A DNA stretch of 40,112 bases, from assembly GCA_041663485.1 (NCBI GenBank), contig JBAYMO010000016.1, positions 1 to 40,112 of the forward strand. Reading direction: 5' to 3'. Below, in pieces: positions 1 to 10,506 of the stretch; position 1 is the first letter of the stretch; each line of letters starts with the position of its first letter. Below the pieces are notes generated by a model. That model worked only from the letters and a program-made list of their open reading frames with translations, did not search any database and was not told where the DNA came from. This DNA is from 02-FULL-45-11b sp041663485. GTDB taxonomy: Bacteria > Patescibacteriota > Patescibacteriia > Buchananbacterales > UBA6539. A program made the position numbers and the translations under genes.

Positions 1-183
1 GTTTAAAATTTGTGCCATCAAACCAGAAGGCGATGCGGAGGGTGTCGCTGGCGGATCGGTAACGCCTTCAGTGGTGGCAAAAACCGGTGAAACTAATAAG
101 CCAAAAAAACCAACTAAAATAAAAACCATGATAAAAATCTTGAGAATTCGTTTAGCTCGATTTTGGCTAGTCAAAGATATCAT
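1..183 (-). CDS. N-terminal part of a secreted or membrane protein, cut by the window edge
   Basis: Reading leftwards from an ATG at 183, 61 codons stay open to the edge of the window. The N-terminus is basic (SQNRAKRILK), followed by a hydrophobic stretch at about residues 14-33 and an SPVFA-type signal-peptidase site near residue 36. After that comes a Thr/Pro/Ser-rich linker (TDPPATPSASPSG). The protein is therefore exported or membrane-anchored. The start lies 9 bases after the TAG stop of the giant Cys-rich gene, so it is most likely the third gene of that operon. The visible part shows no family signature, so its function is unknown. Further T4SS-like or pilin-like membrane proteins are plausible neighbours, but that is only a guess. 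Confidence 0.75.
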   Translation of the reverse strand, partial: MISLTSQNRAKRILKIFIMVFILVGFFGLLVSPVFATTEGVTDPPATPSASPSGLMAQILN

Positions 184-192
184 AATTTATTT

Positions 193-3100
193 CTAAGGAT
201 AGACGATTATTTCTCCGGTGCCGTCACCCACAGCATTAATTTTGCCATAAGGCTGCCAGGCATCAGCACGACTACAATTATTGCCATAATAACCGGCCTG
301 GTCGGAACTGCCATGAACCACCGTCGAGCTATTACACCAATTCCAATTATCTTTAATTTGCACTTGAGGCAAAACTCGGCAATATTCCGACGGACTTTGA
401 GCCGTATTGGTGCCACAACAACTAACGCCGGTGCCATTCACCTTGGCCCAGCAAGTTAATTTGCCATCAGCCTCAGCCGCCTTTAAATCCCAATAGGAAT
501 AAATATGGCTGGAGACAAAAGGTTTCTTTTCGTCTTCACGACTCAGAAGCGCCTGACCAGATAAAGTGGTTTTATTGCCATCTCCCCAATCAATACTGTA
601 ACCGGTCAAAGGTAATTGCTGCGGATCAACTTTAACGGTAAATGATAAGGAAATATAATCACCGCCGTAAATGGGAATGTCAAAGCCAGTGGCCCCGTTG
701 GCCTTAATGCCGATAATTCCCGGCGGAATGGCGCAAAAATCATTATTGCAAAAACCACCGGCACAATCAGCATCCTGGACACAGGCCTTGGTATTATTAT
801 TACTGCAAACAATCGGCGGTTCACAAGTGCCGCTCGGACAATCAGCTGCTCCGGTGCAGGCAATGCCGTCATTGACTCCACCCTGGCATTTATGATCCGG
901 CCGCTGATTGCCCTCGCAAATTCTGGTCGGTTCTTTCCAGGTCTTGAGCGAGCTAGGTATGCTAGCATTGCCCCAGGCGGTTTCTACCGGCACATAAGAT
1001 TGATTAATAGTTCTGACTTTACAGCTAGTACCCGACGGACAATTATCTTGGCTGGAAGTTGGATCGCAAATCATACCCTTGTTCGGCCCGCCAATACAGC
1101 GATAAGTCGTCACAACATTGTCACTGCAGGAAGAAAGGAAACAACAACGATCGCCGCTATGACTGCCGCTTTGGCAACGCAGCGCGGTTTGAGAACAGTA
1201 GCTGCCCAGCAAATTATTTAATTCCTGAGCAAAAAGCAAGGAAGCGGTGCCAGTAATTTGGCTTAACAATCCGCCCTTACCCTCCAAAATATCTTCGTTA
1301 GATTCGCCACTACTAATCGCGTTTCGGATAATGTCGGCCAAAGTCGCCGAATCGGTGCTACCACTGCCGCCAATCGCGCTCAAAATTGTGCCAAATAAAA
1401 TATTTAAAATTTCATCGGTTAAAGTTGTGTCATCGGTGGTGATACCGGCGCGGATTAAAATATAATGGATGAAGGGCACGCAAGTACCTTCACCGGCGCC
1501 GCAATCAGCGCTGGAAGAACAAGCCTGCGGACCGCAAGCCGTTACCGCCTGCACCACCAATTTACCCACGATAGTCGCCACGAGCGCCGGTCCATTCACG
1601 CCGGCATTAGTATAACTGCCTTCAACCACCAAGGAACTGATGGCTTCCACAAAAGTGGTCCAATCAACACAATCAACAAAACCGACTTCGCAAATTGAAC
1701 CATCATTGTTGCATTGTTTGAAATTAGTACTGGTGTCAACGCCGCAAAGACTTTCCGGACAGGCGCATTCTACTGGCGTATTATCAGCCGCCGTTTTAGT
1801 GCTGCCGGCGGCGTCTTTGCAAACACCGTCGCCTTGAAATTCCCAAGTATTATAACTCTTGGCAAATAAACGCTGAAGCGATGACTTACCTTGAGCCAGA
1901 GTGGTGGGAACAATATTTTTTGTGGTATTGGCCGGGGTCGGATAAATACAATTGGCATTATCGCTTGAGTCGGAAAGTTGGCTGCAGGAAGCCGGTAGGC
2001 CGGCGCGAACCTGGAAAGGATCGGTATAAATATCGGTTTGCGGTTTCTGCACAAACAACGGCTGATACCAAGCACCGCTGATTAAATTCCAATTGCTGGG
2101 ATCATCGCTGGGATAAGGCGGAATTAAAGCGCCAAACGGCGGATAATCGTATAAGTTGAGATAACCCGTGCCGGGCGCCGCGAAAATTTGGCCGGAACGG
2201 TTGCCGATTCTGTCCCACCAGGCTTTATTTTGGCCATAAGGCGTAACAGTTTGCGTTACATACTGGCACCAGGAATTAGCAGTTTCGATTTCAATATCCG
2301 CGTCCGCGCAAATACAATTGGCGCTGGTGGTTTCAAAGCTGATACTCTTTAACACATCGCCGGACGAGAAACTCAAAGTAGCTCTCATGCCCAAACTGGG
2401 AGAGATATATTCATTCTTGGTATCGGGATTGGCAAAGAAATAAAATTTGCCATAAGCGCCGCCGCATTGATCAGTCGCCGAACAATCGCTAATTGAAGAT
2501 ATAACCGCGATTTTTTCTATTTGCCACTTCTGGACATTCCAACTTTCCGGCGGCGTCCAAACGAAATCTCTTTGTCTGGCGCTTTTGTCTGACGGGGCTT
2601 TTTTGGCGGAAGCACAAATGTTACCGTCTTCAAACATGCAGGCATGATAACGATAATGGCTTTCTTTCGCGCCCAAACAATAATACAATGGCTGCTGGGC
2701 AATCAACGGCTCTTGAGTTACGAAACCGCCTTGAATTAGTTCCACTGGCCACCACATTAAGCACTGGCTCGGGTTAGCCGGATCCGACAAAGTGCAATAA
2801 CCCAGCCAACCTTGATAATGATAACCCTCAGTGCTGTAATAATCGCAAGACAAAGAACCGGATTCGGGATAAGCTCGGCAACCCTGAGGGACAAAAACAT
2901 TATTATTGGCGTTATCACGACCAACTTCCAGGCTCGGCTTGAGCTTAATATCATCAAAATAAGCACTGCCGGTTATTTTATGAACAGGCTGATTGGCTTG
3001 TTTAGAACATGGGTTAGTTCCACGATTGCCGGTATCAGGATTCCAATTTTCCAGTTTTATTCTAATGGATACGGTTGAAGCGTTGGTTTGGAACTGGCCG

Positions 3101-6100
3101 ACTTTAAAAGTCCAAGACTGGCCGGAATTCAAACGCATAGCGCTTAGTTCATCACCGGCCTCGCCAATGATGCCAATTAAATTATCCTGACTGTCATACT
3201 GCTCAATCACAATTCGCGCCTGGCCTTTAATTAATTTCTGAGTATTGATATAAGCGGAAATGGTATATTCAGAATTGGCAAAAACATCAATTTTTTCCGA
3301 AGCCACCACGTAAGGACCACTGAGTTTAAAGAAGTTTAAGCCTTCGGGCGCGGCCGCCGGCAGACCTTCCTGCTGAGCCGTAATCGCGTCGGCGATCACT
3401 TTGGCATAATCCTGTTTCCAAATATTAGTTTTGAATTCCTTTACTGTCGGAGCCGTTAAAAGCGGGCATTCCAAATCCCAGCCATACGGCCGTAAATCCG
3501 CCCCGGCACTTTCGAAATTTGTGCTCGGCGAGTAGCCGATCGCGCCCACCTGCTTCATTTCCGCGAAAGAATAATCTCCGGCAATCGCGACTGACTGACT
3601 GCCAAATGATAAACCAGGCTGGGCAAAACCGCTCATATTTTTAATTTTTTCCGGGTCTTGATAAGTGGAGACTCGCTCACTGCCTTCGTTCAAATTGACA
3701 AAGTCCAGACAATTGCCGTTCGTATCAGCGCTTTGGCAAAGGCTCAGACCGCTGCAATATTTTTTGTCGGCGTTTTTATCGTCGGTATCATTAACATAGC
3801 TGGAACAATAAAGCCAAGCCGCGCAAGTTCTATCCGGCACAACTTTTAGAATTGAATTTGAATCGGCAATAGCCTGACCGTTATTGCTTACCGCCAAACC
3901 GTTATTAATCGCCTTTTCTGTCTTGTCAATTCCGGAGACATCGGCGTCAAAACTTAAATAGGTAATATCATTTTCACCCAAGTGATAGTTCACCTGACTG
4001 CGATCGTTAAACAAGACACAACCGGATTTTTGATTGACGATGCCATTGCAGGATAATTTATCAACGGTATTTTCCAAAAGATAATACTCACCGGTTTCTC
4101 TAATAGCAACTTCATTCAAATATTGTCTGGCCACGCTTCTTAGATTTGTGCCGATAATTCTAATTTTACAAATTTGGTCAACCGGTACATGAAAACGTCC
4201 GGAATAAGTTCGATCAGCGGGCAAATTGGCGATATCGCTACTGGTTCGCGGATCATTTTGATAAATATTAGTACTAATCAAGGCGGAGTTGGCCGTGGTT
4301 ACCACGGAGCTGTCGAATGAACTCAATCCCGGACAGTTGATTAAATCGATACTAATAGCGTCATCAGTACGATTTTTTTCTTTCTGATCAATGCTTAAGG
4401 TGTACAAAGTCTGATGCTTTAACCAAATTGACTGAACTAATTTACTTCCATCTTGTTGCCAGCCGTCAGGAATATCATTATTATCAACGTCGCTGGAAAG
4501 GTCGCCATTACTGACAGTATTTTTGGCAATATCGCTTATTGGATCAATAAAGAGATTACAGGTGTTATTGTCATTGGGACAATTACCGGCAAAACCTTTA
4601 CCCGGATGAGCCTCGCCCACCGCCGGTAAAACCAACGGACAATCGGGCGTACTTGATTGCGTGTCGCTTCTAAACCAGGCGGAAACATTTTTCCCCGGAA
4701 TTAATTTATAATCGCAAGTGTTATTTCTAGGATCCTTAAAATACGCGAACCCGTCATTGGTTTGAAATTCCTCACAACCGACTTCATTATGGCCGCACAA
4801 AATTGTATTATATTTATTCGGATCATTAATTAAAAATTTATCAACAAAAGAGGAGACATAGGTTTCATTGGTAGCATTAATTTTGGTCAGAGGCGAGCCC
4901 AATTTTTGACAACCCTTGGCTTGAGCATTGCATTGATAATCAGCTTGGTTAACAATATAAGTCATTTTATCTGCCGGGACTGTTACTTTGGCCAAAGCGT
5001 CCGCCTCATTGGCCGAAAAAGCAAATGGCGTGGCCGAATTGTAGGTATCAATCATGGCTTCGCAACCGACGACTTCCTCGCGGCAAAGATGGCTAAAAGA
5101 TTTCAAGTTATGGACTAAATTGGTCTTATCACGGTATTGCTTGCAACCTAGCATGTACTGGGGAGCCGAAATCGGGGTGGCCAAAAACGGATTGGTATCG
5201 CAACTCGCCGGCGTCGTCCATGAACCTTTAATGGCATAAATATAATTTTGAACTTCCCTAATTTGAATATTATCCAAATAATAATCCACAGCCGAACTGT
5301 CAGCGAGCAAAAATTTCAGCGCGGCGCGGGATGAGATAATATCGCTTTTATCCCCCGCAATCGGGCCGATGAGATAATATGACCATTCGCTGCTAATCTT
5401 TACTGAACCCAAATCTCTAACCTTAGCGGTATCTTGAGTATTGATAAACTGAGCTTTCAAAGTCGCGTTATTGGCAGCTGATTTAGCCCAAAAAGAAATT
5501 AAGTAGGTTTGATTGGGCTTAATCTTATCATTAATAACACTACAGTAATTCGCGTTAAGATTGATTAAACAGGTCTTATTTTTTGAAAGGCATTTATTGG
5601 CTCCCGCGATAAAACAGGCACTAGTTATCGTATCTGAACAAGCCGGTAGATCCGCCGTACAAATTGTCGCGCCATCATCGGTTAATTTATCAGTCGCGGT
5701 CTGAACCACCTGGCTGGATGATTTGATTGAGTGTCCGCCAACCGACAAGGCTTCACTGGAGATTGAACCCAAACCCCAGCCCATAATATCACCGTCTTCA
5801 AAATTCTCATTAAACGCCGTGTAGACATTGCCCGCCGCATTACCGCGATATTCACGACAGCCGGCTGATTGAGCCGAGCAGGTAATACCTTGATTAGGAA
5901 TGGCTTGATAAATACAAACGTTGTTAGTGCTATCCCAACTACCCAAGCTGCTTAAACAATTTTGCTGATTTAAAATGTCATCACTGCTTAGTTTGGTTTT
6001 ACGATAAGGATGACAGTCGTTGGAGCAGCTGACCGTATTTTCATAAATTCGATAATAGATTTGACCATTGGTACCGTAGAATTCCTTGCAGAAAGGATTA

Positions 6101-9100
6101 TTGGCAATATCTTCGGAGCCATTGCAGCAGGCCGGATTACCACTGGCATCTAAATTTTTATCCGCGCACCAAGCGTCAGGCAAATCCGAAGCGGCCAAAA
6201 CATTTTTCGGCGCGTCAATATACGGCGCGCTGGAAGACGCGGACAAGTTAAATGATTTCAATTGATAGCCCGCTTCGTCCGAGCCCTGCCAAGTATAAAA
6301 GGTTTGGCAATTAGCCGTTGGTTCAGCCGGTTTGGCGCACAAACGCAGATGAATATAATACTGCCGAGATTCGCCACCGCTTTGAACTTCATCCAAATTC
6401 GTGAATTCATCACAACCGGCCTGATCGGCACTGCACATTTTAGCTTTGGCGGGAATAAAATAATCAAGCGATTCTTGACGTTCTAAAAAAGTCTTGGATT
6501 GATAGAAAGCGTCATAACCCACGCATTCCGCGGGACAATAATCCGTATAGGCGGCCACCGCCGGTAAAACGGAAGTAAAATTGCCTTTGGCTGTCGGCGT
6601 AAACAATTGACAACCGACTTCATCTTCCTGACAATAGGGTGCGTATTTATTGCATTCAGCCGGATCAACTTCGTGGCAGCAAAATGCCCCGCTCGCGTCG
6701 CAACTATCAGCGATGCAAACACCGCCACCAGCACAATCGGTATTAGTTGAACAAGTCTGTCCGGCCTTATCACCACCCGAGCAGAATTTTGACCAAACCA
6801 TGTTTTCACCCAAACATTGATCTTTGTTTACATCTTTAAGAATATTAGGATTGGGTCGAGTTCGAGTATAACCTTTGCAACTTAAAGCATCCGGCGCCTT
6901 CTTTAAATAGACCAGGTTATTTGCCCCATAATCTTTATAATCAGACGCCACCGGATTTCTGGTTTCGACTTCTTCAATTTGAACGCCATCAATATAGATA
7001 GCGGTTGCATTAGCCGAACCATTATTAAATGACAAACGGAAATTATAACCGGCAATGCGAGTCGTAATCGAATCTAAAATAAATCTCTGCCAATTAGTCG
7101 TTAGTTTTAAATTATTTTCACCGTTAATGACGGCCACTTGATAATCGACGACGCAATGGTTGCTGGTGGGATCATCGGCGTTGTAACCAGTACAAACCGA
7201 CGCTTGATTGTCTAAGGTGCAAGCGGTAGTTAAATCACTACTACAGTAACTGTTATTCGGGGCAAAATTAGATAAAATTTCGGCATACCAAAGATTAGTC
7301 GCGGCATCGGCACTGTTACTCTTGGCCCAAAAAGAAATACGATAAGTCGTATTCGGCTTCATGCCGATAATGGGCATGGTCTCAAAATCACGCCAATGAT
7401 TTTGTTGGCTGCCGTTGGTTAATTTCAAAGCATAATTACCGGTAACACCCGAGGCTCTTTCAAAAGCATTACCGCTATCCCAGCTGGCACCTTTTTGCCA
7501 GCCTAAAGGCAGGCTGGTGAAATCAGACCAATCATCAAAGCTGCCGTTTTGCACTAAATTCGTGCCCGCGCCAGCTTTTAGACTAATAAGTTGACTGCAG
7601 CCCGCATCATCTTCGGAGCAGGCAACGGCATCGCGATCCAAGTGAAGCTTGGATTGATCTTTTTCCATATTGCCCACCATGGTTAAAGTAATGGGACTGG
7701 TAATACAGCTTTCGGAAACTTTAAAACTATCAAACCAAGCCGTACCGCTGATTTGTCCGGAAGGATTTTCTACGGTGATTCGAATTTGCACTGGTTGACT
7801 AGCACTGGTAACGACAAAATCAATACTGGCCGGCTGCCATTTTTTCGACAAACCAGTCGGCACGTCAATTTTAGCCGGACTGTTGCCTGTTAACGCGTCA
7901 GAAGCGTTGATTATTTCAATTTTAATATTGCCGCTATTTAAAGTGTTATAAACATACCCGCTAAAAGTATAAGTAGCTGCCTTCAAAGTTAAATTTTCCG
8001 AAGTCAAAATATTATCACCCTCGGCAATAGCAGCGCCAGAGTTATAAAATCGAATACTGTTTTTGCCTAATTTGACTTGGTCTTGGGCGCTGCCAGCTTG
8101 ACGGAAATAATTCAGGTTGCCATACCATTTATATGATACGCCTGATTGATCACCAGTGGTGCTGGTGGCATTTTCAAAGCTGGGATTGGGCAACAGATTC
8201 GTTTTGCTTTCGCAACCGGTAACTTGGCAGTTAACGCCGCCGCGGGCAATAGTGCAGCCGGTATTAATAACACAAGAGTTTTGCGTCGATTTCCACCACT
8301 GGGAAGTGCTGGCGCAAGGCTGGCTTAAATCCAATTTGATACTATTCTCGGTATCATAACAAAAACTTTGGCCGGAGCTGACCGTACAAGCCGCGGTCAT
8401 TCTGCAACCGACCACGCCGGTGGCGCTATCAATATCATGTCCGGCACAAGTTTTTAGAACTTTCTCACTTTCATTAACACAAGACCAGACGTTGTTGACC
8501 GAATTGAATTCCGTACAATACCATTGGCAGCCGGCATTATCTTTATTGCAGCCGTTATAATCAATGGAATTACGTAAGTAGCTGGCAATTTCACCGGTTG
8601 GTTTTTGAAATGTCGTACAAGTATTATATTGACTCGGACACTTGGTACCTTGCAAATCCCAAATTCTCTTTTCTTCCGTACAATAACCATAGTACAAACA
8701 GCTGCCGTCATTGGCTTTTTGAATACAGGTTTGATAATCCGCGCAATACTGATCGCGAACTACCTGCCGCACTGGCGGCGTATCGTTGATATCGGTATAA
8801 TCTCCGTCTTTGTTAGAATCTTTACCGCTGGAAATTTTTTCGGAAGAAATTTTAGCGCCATAACCCTGAGCCTTGCAGTAATGATCCGGCAATTCCAAAA
8901 CCCAGTCTTTATCCACTAAACCTTTAAAGGCGCTGCCCGTGCGATCATATTCGGCCATTAACTTATTCAAAGTCCAAGTCTCGCTTGGATAAAATTCCTG
9001 CGCGACTTTGGCCGCCAACTCCCAACCAACCGGCACCACTCGATGAGCCCGCAGAATTAAAATACTGCGATAAGGCATGCCGTCTTGAATGGTCGACGCC

Positions 9101-10506
9101 TTGTAGCCAAAAGGTGCGTCGCCATTTATTAAGCCTTCGCCGATAGCTTGCGCCAGCGTGTACTTCTTTTCAATGGCCGAACGAAACGACTCATCAATTA
9201 CGCACTCTTCCGGACCGGGATTATTCGCGTCAAGACAAACAAGCATTTTAGACATTATGTCATAAGGTCCAGTTTCCTTAGTTCCGGCCGTTAATAAACC
9301 CTTATAACGTTCCTTGCTGGCCTGCATGGAAGTAAATAAGGTGGTGCCGGTATCTCCGGAATACAAATCTTGATCTTGGGGCTTAGAAAATAAATCAACC
9401 AAAGACCGGCCTAAGTTCTCACCGGCTTCCAATAAATCCAAAGCTTGATTGGTTTTATCACCCGAGGATGAAGTATCGCTGGACGTACCGCGCAAAGCGG
9501 CCAGACCTTCTTTAAATATTCGCTGTAAAAGTTTTCCGGCTAAAGTATTGATAAAATTACTCAAAGCATTCATGAAAATATCACCATAATCCAGCTCCTC
9601 TTCTGTAATAGTGCCCTTAGCTAACATTTGTCTGCCTTCTTCGGAAACTAAAAAGTGCGGCGTTAAAATTTTGCCAAACTTTGACGTAACCGGTTTGGTG
9701 CCATCGCCTTCTTCACGATCCTTGGTACCGGCTTCTCGAACTTTGGCTTGATATTCATAATATTTACCGAACATGCCGACAGCAATACCTAAATCATTTT
9801 TTTCCGGATCAAAAACCAAATCAAATTTATCCAAAAAATCCGGATCATCGGCAAAATCCTGCCAATTTTTCACCAATTCCGTGACAGTACAGTCTGGCTT
9901 ATCCGGCTTAGTCATTTTACCGATACCTAAACCCAACTGCAGCTTAAATTCGAAACTTGAAGGATTACACAAATTAAACCCTAAAAAGTCATCGCTGAAA
10001 GATTCCAAAAATTTTCCGGCGGCGCCATCAACTAAATCCGTTAGATACGCGCCCCAGCCGTCAGTATAAAACATTGGCTGCTGACCCTGGCCGCCGGAGG
10101 CCAACCAAGTCGCGATATCATAAGCCATGGTGTTTAACAAATAACTCAACCCGGATTTTCCGGCCGTATAGACAGCATCTTCAAGGGTTTTCCATAGTGA
10201 ATCACGAGCCTGAAATGACCCGGCAATCCCTTCTACTGATGTTTGAAAAGTTCCAACGTTATTAAAAATACTTTTAAGCCAATTGTTACCTCGAGCATCA
10301 TTGACTTCCACATCTTCGACGATCACTTCTTCGGCGTTTCCGCTGCTTTCGCGCTGAGTTTCCAAATCCGGATAGGCTTGAGCTTCTAACGGATAAAGCA
10401 AGGCCGGCATAACCGTACTAAAAACCATACTGCACATAACCACAGTCGTGACGGTTTTTTTCAATCGAGAGATTAGTGCCGTTAAATTTTTATGCTCTTG
10501 TTTCAT
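193..10506 (-). CDS. Giant secreted cysteine-rich multidomain surface protein (3437 aa)
   Basis: A signal peptide covers residues 1-44 (hydrophobic core about 18-38, cleavage after EAQA). A mostly helical segment follows to about residue 460, then a very long Cys-rich ectodomain; by eye I count about 140 cysteines in all. At least five lectin/CBM-like jelly-roll segments recur, near residues 770-930, 980-1178, 1565-1750, 1995-2140 and 2305-2530. They open with N-x-x-x-N-G/P-S-F-like strands and close with FDSFKV, IDGVQIEEV or LDNIQIREV. Eight copies of C-x5-G-C lie between or beside them. Late repeats resemble CxGGxNxGxxCxxxxDCPxGxC (about 3090-3260), and a PKD-like strand with SIDWGDG lies near 3290. 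I see no enzyme motif or C-terminal anchor. An adhesive or envelope role is inferred. Its ATG overlaps the stop of the TSP3 gene upstream, suggesting translational coupling. Identity as one intact gene is firm; function is unknown. Confidence 0.9.
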   Translation of the reverse strand: MKQEHKNLTALISRLKKTVTTVVMCSMVFSTVMPALLYPLEAQAYPDLETQRESSGNAEEVIVEDVEVNDARGNNWLKSIFNNVGTFQTSVEGIAGSFQARDSLWKTLEDAVYTAGKSGLSYLLNTMAYDIATWLASGGQGQQPMFYTDGWGAYLTDLVDGAAGKFLESFSDDFLGFNLCNPSSFEFKLQLGLGIGKMTKPDKPDCTVTELVKNWQDFADDPDFLDKFDLVFDPEKNDLGIAVGMFGKYYEYQAKVREAGTKDREEGDGTKPVTSKFGKILTPHFLVSEEGRQMLAKGTITEEELDYGDIFMNALSNFINTLAGKLLQRIFKEGLAALRGTSSDTSSSGDKTNQALDLLEAGENLGRSLVDLFSKPQDQDLYSGDTGTTLFTSMQASKERYKGLLTAGTKETGPYDIMSKMLVCLDANNPGPEECVIDESFRSAIEKKYTLAQAIGEGLINGDAPFGYKASTIQDGMPYRSILILRAHRVVPVGWELAAKVAQEFYPSETWTLNKLMAEYDRTGSAFKGLVDKDWVLELPDHYCKAQGYGAKISSEKISSGKDSNKDGDYTDINDTPPVRQVVRDQYCADYQTCIQKANDGSCLYYGYCTEEKRIWDLQGTKCPSQYNTCTTFQKPTGEIASYLRNSIDYNGCNKDNAGCQWYCTEFNSVNNVWSCVNESEKVLKTCAGHDIDSATGVVGCRMTAACTVSSGQSFCYDTENSIKLDLSQPCASTSQWWKSTQNSCVINTGCTIARGGVNCQVTGCESKTNLLPNPSFENATSTTGDQSGVSYKWYGNLNYFRQAGSAQDQVKLGKNSIRFYNSGAAIAEGDNILTSENLTLKAATYTFSGYVYNTLNSGNIKIEIINASDALTGNSPAKIDVPTGLSKKWQPASIDFVVTSASQPVQIRITVENPSGQISGTAWFDSFKVSESCITSPITLTMVGNMEKDQSKLHLDRDAVACSEDDAGCSQLISLKAGAGTNLVQNGSFDDWSDFTSLPLGWQKGASWDSGNAFERASGVTGNYALKLTNGSQQNHWRDFETMPIIGMKPNTTYRISFWAKSNSADAATNLWYAEILSNFAPNNSYCSSDLTTACTLDNQASVCTGYNADDPTSNHCVVDYQVAVINGENNLKLTTNWQRFILDSITTRIAGYNFRLSFNNGSANATAIYIDGVQIEEVETRNPVASDYKDYGANNLVYLKKAPDALSCKGYTRTRPNPNILKDVNKDQCLGENMVWSKFCSGGDKAGQTCSTNTDCAGGGVCIADSCDASGAFCCHEVDPAECNKYAPYCQEDEVGCQLFTPTAKGNFTSVLPAVAAYTDYCPAECVGYDAFYQSKTFLERQESLDYFIPAKAKMCSADQAGCDEFTNLDEVQSGGESRQYYIHLRLCAKPAEPTANCQTFYTWQGSDEAGYQLKSFNLSASSSAPYIDAPKNVLAASDLPDAWCADKNLDASGNPACCNGSEDIANNPFCKEFYGTNGQIYYRIYENTVSCSNDCHPYRKTKLSSDDILNQQNCLSSLGSWDSTNNVCIYQAIPNQGITCSAQSAGCREYRGNAAGNVYTAFNENFEDGDIMGWGLGSISSEALSVGGHSIKSSSQVVQTATDKLTDDGATICTADLPACSDTITSACFIAGANKCLSKNKTCLINLNANYCSVINDKIKPNQTYLISFWAKSAANNATLKAQFINTQDTAKVRDLGSVKISSEWSYYLIGPIAGDKSDIISSRAALKFLLADSSAVDYYLDNIQIREVQNYIYAIKGSWTTPASCDTNPFLATPISAPQYMLGCKQYRDKTNLVHNLKSFSHLCREEVVGCEAMIDTYNSATPFAFSANEADALAKVTVPADKMTYIVNQADYQCNAQAKGCQKLGSPLTKINATNETYVSSFVDKFLINDPNKYNTILCGHNEVGCEEFQTNDGFAYFKDPRNNTCDYKLIPGKNVSAWFRSDTQSSTPDCPLVLPAVGEAHPGKGFAGNCPNDNNTCNLFIDPISDIAKNTVSNGDLSSDVDNNDIPDGWQQDGSKLVQSIWLKHQTLYTLSIDQKEKNRTDDAISIDLINCPGLSSFDSSVVTTANSALISTNIYQNDPRTSSDIANLPADRTYSGRFHVPVDQICKIRIIGTNLRSVARQYLNEVAIRETGEYYLLENTVDKLSCNGIVNQKSGCVLFNDRSQVNYHLGENDITYLSFDADVSGIDKTEKAINNGLAVSNNGQAIADSNSILKVVPDRTCAAWLYCSSYVNDTDDKNADKKYCSGLSLCQSADTNGNCLDFVNLNEGSERVSTYQDPEKIKNMSGFAQPGLSFGSQSVAIAGDYSFAEMKQVGAIGYSPSTNFESAGADLRPYGWDLECPLLTAPTVKEFKTNIWKQDYAKVIADAITAQQEGLPAAAPEGLNFFKLSGPYVVASEKIDVFANSEYTISAYINTQKLIKGQARIVIEQYDSQDNLIGIIGEAGDELSAMRLNSGQSWTFKVGQFQTNASTVSIRIKLENWNPDTGNRGTNPCSKQANQPVHKITGSAYFDDIKLKPSLEVGRDNANNNVFVPQGCRAYPESGSLSCDYYSTEGYHYQGWLGYCTLSDPANPSQCLMWWPVELIQGGFVTQEPLIAQQPLYYCLGAKESHYRYHACMFEDGNICASAKKAPSDKSARQRDFVWTPPESWNVQKWQIEKIAVISSISDCSATDQCGGAYGKFYFFANPDTKNEYISPSLGMRATLSFSSGDVLKSISFETTSANCICADADIEIETANSWCQYVTQTVTPYGQNKAWWDRIGNRSGQIFAAPGTGYLNLYDYPPFGALIPPYPSDDPSNWNLISGAWYQPLFVQKPQTDIYTDPFQVRAGLPASCSQLSDSSDNANCIYPTPANTTKNIVPTTLAQGKSSLQRLFAKSYNTWEFQGDGVCKDAAGSTKTAADNTPVECACPESLCGVDTSTNFKQCNNDGSICEVGFVDCVDWTTFVEAISSLVVEGSYTNAGVNGPALVATIVGKLVVQAVTACGPQACSSSADCGAGEGTCVPFIHYILIRAGITTDDTTLTDEILNILFGTILSAIGGSGSTDSATLADIIRNAISSGESNEDILEGKGGLLSQITGTASLLFAQELNNLLGSYCSQTALRCQSGSHSGDRCCFLSSCSDNVVTTYRCIGGPNKGMICDPTSSQDNCPSGTSCKVRTINQSYVPVETAWGNASIPSSLKTWKEPTRICEGNQRPDHKCQGGVNDGIACTGAADCPSGTCEPPIVCSNNNTKACVQDADCAGGFCNNDFCAIPPGIIGIKANGATGFDIPIYGGDYISLSFTVKVDPQQLPLTGYSIDWGDGNKTTLSGQALLSREDEKKPFVSSHIYSYWDLKAAEADGKLTCWAKVNGTGVSCCGTNTAQSPSEYCRVLPQVQIKDNWNWCNSSTVVHGSSDQAGYYGNNCSRADAWQPYGKINAVGDGTGEIIVYP

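Noticed and set aside
163..459. Plus-strand frames within the giant gene region.
   Set aside because: They are antisense shadows of the 3437-residue frame, with odd composition and no recognisable motifs.
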